This document shows positions 43,393-44,085 of a DNA stretch of 44,085 nt, piece after piece. The notes beneath the pieces are model-generated. The model saw nothing but the letters and a program-made list of their open reading frames with translations. It was not told the DNA's origin and searched no databases. The DNA lies in NCBI GenBank assembly GCA_024227155.1, contig JAAELB010000855.1:1-44085 (forward strand), given 5' to 3'. This DNA is from Desulfobulbaceae bacterium. GTDB lineage: Bacteria > Desulfobacterota > Desulfobulbia > Desulfobulbales > Desulfocapsaceae. Every line of letters starts with the position of its first letter. The stretch's first letter is position 1. Position numbers and translations under genes: made by a program.

Positions 43393-43481
43393 TTAGCCCC
43401 GATAGACGGGAAGAAAGTCGGGATAAGTACCTTCACAAAATTCATTCATAAAAACAAGATATGAATTTCTAAGGTACTAAA
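43393..43481 (+). repeat. Intergenic structured repeat, copy G (89-base form)
   Basis: The cleanest copy. TTAGCCCCGATAGACGGG gives hairpin CCCG/CGGG. AAGAAAGTCGGGATAAGTAC follows, and then a long hairpin closed by GTACCTT/AAGGTAC with inner AAATTCAT/ATGAATTT. It ends only eight bases before the mature tmRNA 5' end, so a tmRNA precursor made from the smpB message would contain it. Confidence 0.85.
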
Positions 43482-43489
43482 AGGAATAA

Positions 43490-43855
43490 GGGGGCGAAAC
43501 GGATTCGACGGGGATGTGTAAGCTCATCGTTGCATGCCGAGTTTCTATTGGCTCGTAAAATCAGTAGAACATAAATATAATCGCAGACGATTATAACTAC
43601 GCAGTAGCAGCTTAATAACTGTCATACTGCCGTTCCACCGATCTTCGCCCGTAAGATCGGACTCGGGGCGTCGACTCAACGGGCTGGTCGCTTGAAGGTT
43701 GCCTGTCTTTCAAGGGACGAGATCTCACAGACTAGTTTTTAGAAATCTATGTTCCGACTGAGTTCTAAAAGCGAAAACTAAAGTACGGAACTAAGCATGT
43801 AGATACGGGAGGGGAGCCTTTCCGGACGCGGGTTCGACTCCCGCCGCCTCCACCA
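43490..43855 (+). ncRNA. ssrA: tmRNA (one-piece), tag ADDYNYAVAA
   Basis: 366-base transfer-messenger RNA with encoded CCA end. The acceptor stem GGGGGCG pairs with CGCCTCC, and the T arm GGGTTCGACTCCC is present. The tag reading frame GCA GAC GAT TAT AAC TAC GCA GTA GCA GCT followed by TAA TAA (43583-43618) gives ADDYNYAVAA, a degradation tag ending in AVAA. The 3' end also serves as the attachment site of the integrated element to the right. Confidence 0.96.
43830..43855 (+). mobile_element. Presumed attL: 3' end of ssrA
   Basis: The T-arm and acceptor end of tmRNA is the usual core for integrases of this kind. The integrase gene starts 178 bases further right and reads away from it, the classical arrangement at a left junction. 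The matching right junction should repeat part of GACTCCCGCCGCCTCCACCA beyond this window. Confidence 0.7.
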
Positions 43856-43862
43856 GTACCAA

Positions 43863-44018
43863 GTCCATTGCAGTCCAGCAATGTCCAAAAAGGCCTGATA
43901 ATTCAGGCCTTTTTCTTTTTCTGTTGTCCAGCTAAATCCAACAAGGTATACTGAAATCCAATGTTTTTGGGGGCTGTTTCTTAGTCAAAGGCCCCCAAGT
44001 AATTTTGGAAGCCCCCAA
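43863..44018 (+). promoter_or_regulatory. Helically phased short repeats between ssrA and integrase
   Basis: GTCCA occurs at 43863, 43873 and 43883 (10-base period). TCCA recurs at 43927, 43937 and 43957, again on a 10-base grid. GCCCCCAA occurs at 43991 and 44011 (20 bases apart), with an inverted copy at 43967-43974. Such spacing suits binding by the integrase or an excisionase along one DNA face (arm sites), and may also control the int promoter. Confidence 0.5.
43887..43920 (+). terminator. Rho-independent terminator of ssrA
   Basis: AAAGGCCTGA / TCAGGCCTTT stem with a 4-base loop, followed by TTTTCTTTTT. Confidence 0.93.
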
Positions 44019-44033
44019 AGCGTGGAGAGCCTT

Positions 44034-44085
44034 ATGCCTAAAAGGATTGCCCCCCTTACAGATGCTCAGATAAGAAATGCGAAGC
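44034..44085 (+). CDS. Tyrosine integrase of P4 type, N-terminus only
   Basis: The first 17 codons read MPKRIAPLTDAQIRNAK, which matches the start of the DUF4102 N-terminal domain of P4-type tyrosine integrases (the LTDxxIRNAKP pattern). GGAGA lies six bases before the ATG. The gene runs off the window, so the catalytic R-H-R-Y residues cannot be checked. Position next to ssrA supports the call. Confidence 0.75.
   Translation, partial: MPKRIAPLTDAQIRNAK

Overview
The window looks like core chromosome of an anaerobic, probably Desulfobacterota (Desulfobulbia-like) bacterium. That placement is an inference from four things: a complete 14-subunit complex I operon with fused NuoCD, an NfnAB electron-bifurcating transhydrogenase just upstream, an Fe-S type PurF, and a one-piece tmRNA with the tag ADDYNYAVAA. 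No 16S rRNA is present, so the placement is tentative.

Layout. (1) 92-13539, minus strand: nuoA-B-CD-E-F-G-H-I-J-K-L-M-N, tightly packed with overlapping or nearly overlapping ends and one recognisable promoter upstream of nuoA. (2) 14212-16545, minus: nfnA-nfnB with a strong terminator. (3) 17007-21710: an archaeal-type Trm5-like methyltransferase gene, then a minus-strand trio VTC domain - DUF4956 membrane protein - CotH-like kinase. (4) 22025-29415, plus: beta-CASP metallo-hydrolase, porin plus small lipoprotein, LUD protein, U32/RlhA-like protein, Bax-inhibitor-1-like protein and two small unknown genes. (5) 29429-31555: a divergent pair of an HD-type (PDE-like) hydrolase and a response regulator-GGDEF protein. 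(6) 31591-37629, minus: purF, an M20 peptidase, ispDF, then nif3 - zinc-ribbon protein - rnpB. (7) tRNA-Met, then M48-TPR protease, nfo, a lone GspE/PilB ATPase, smpB and ssrA (tmRNA) on the plus strand. (8) From 43856 the DNA is the left edge of an integrated element: the start of a tyrosine integrase gene reads away from the ssrA 3' end.

What is most unusual. Seven intergenic copies (one truncated by the window edge, one a short remnant) of a previously unrecognised, structured repeat family occur at 1-94, 20097-20268, 25136-25299, 27911-28033, 29172-29196, 37836-37958 and 43393-43481. Every copy has the same orientation as the genes on both sides. Most start at or just after a stop codon and end just before the next gene. 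Each has a small GC hairpin whose two arms co-vary between copies, and the larger copies add a long hairpin closed by GTRCCTT/AAGGYAC. This points to an RNA-level element or a transcription-biased MITE. Other items are a candidate small RNA or attenuator leader before nif3, and 10-bp phased repeat arrays between ssrA and the integrase gene.

How it fits together. Complex I and NfnAB link NADH, NADPH, ferredoxin and quinone pools. smpB and ssrA form the ribosome-rescue system, and ssrA also serves as the attachment site of an island that continues beyond the window. All readings are by eye; no alignments or searches were run.
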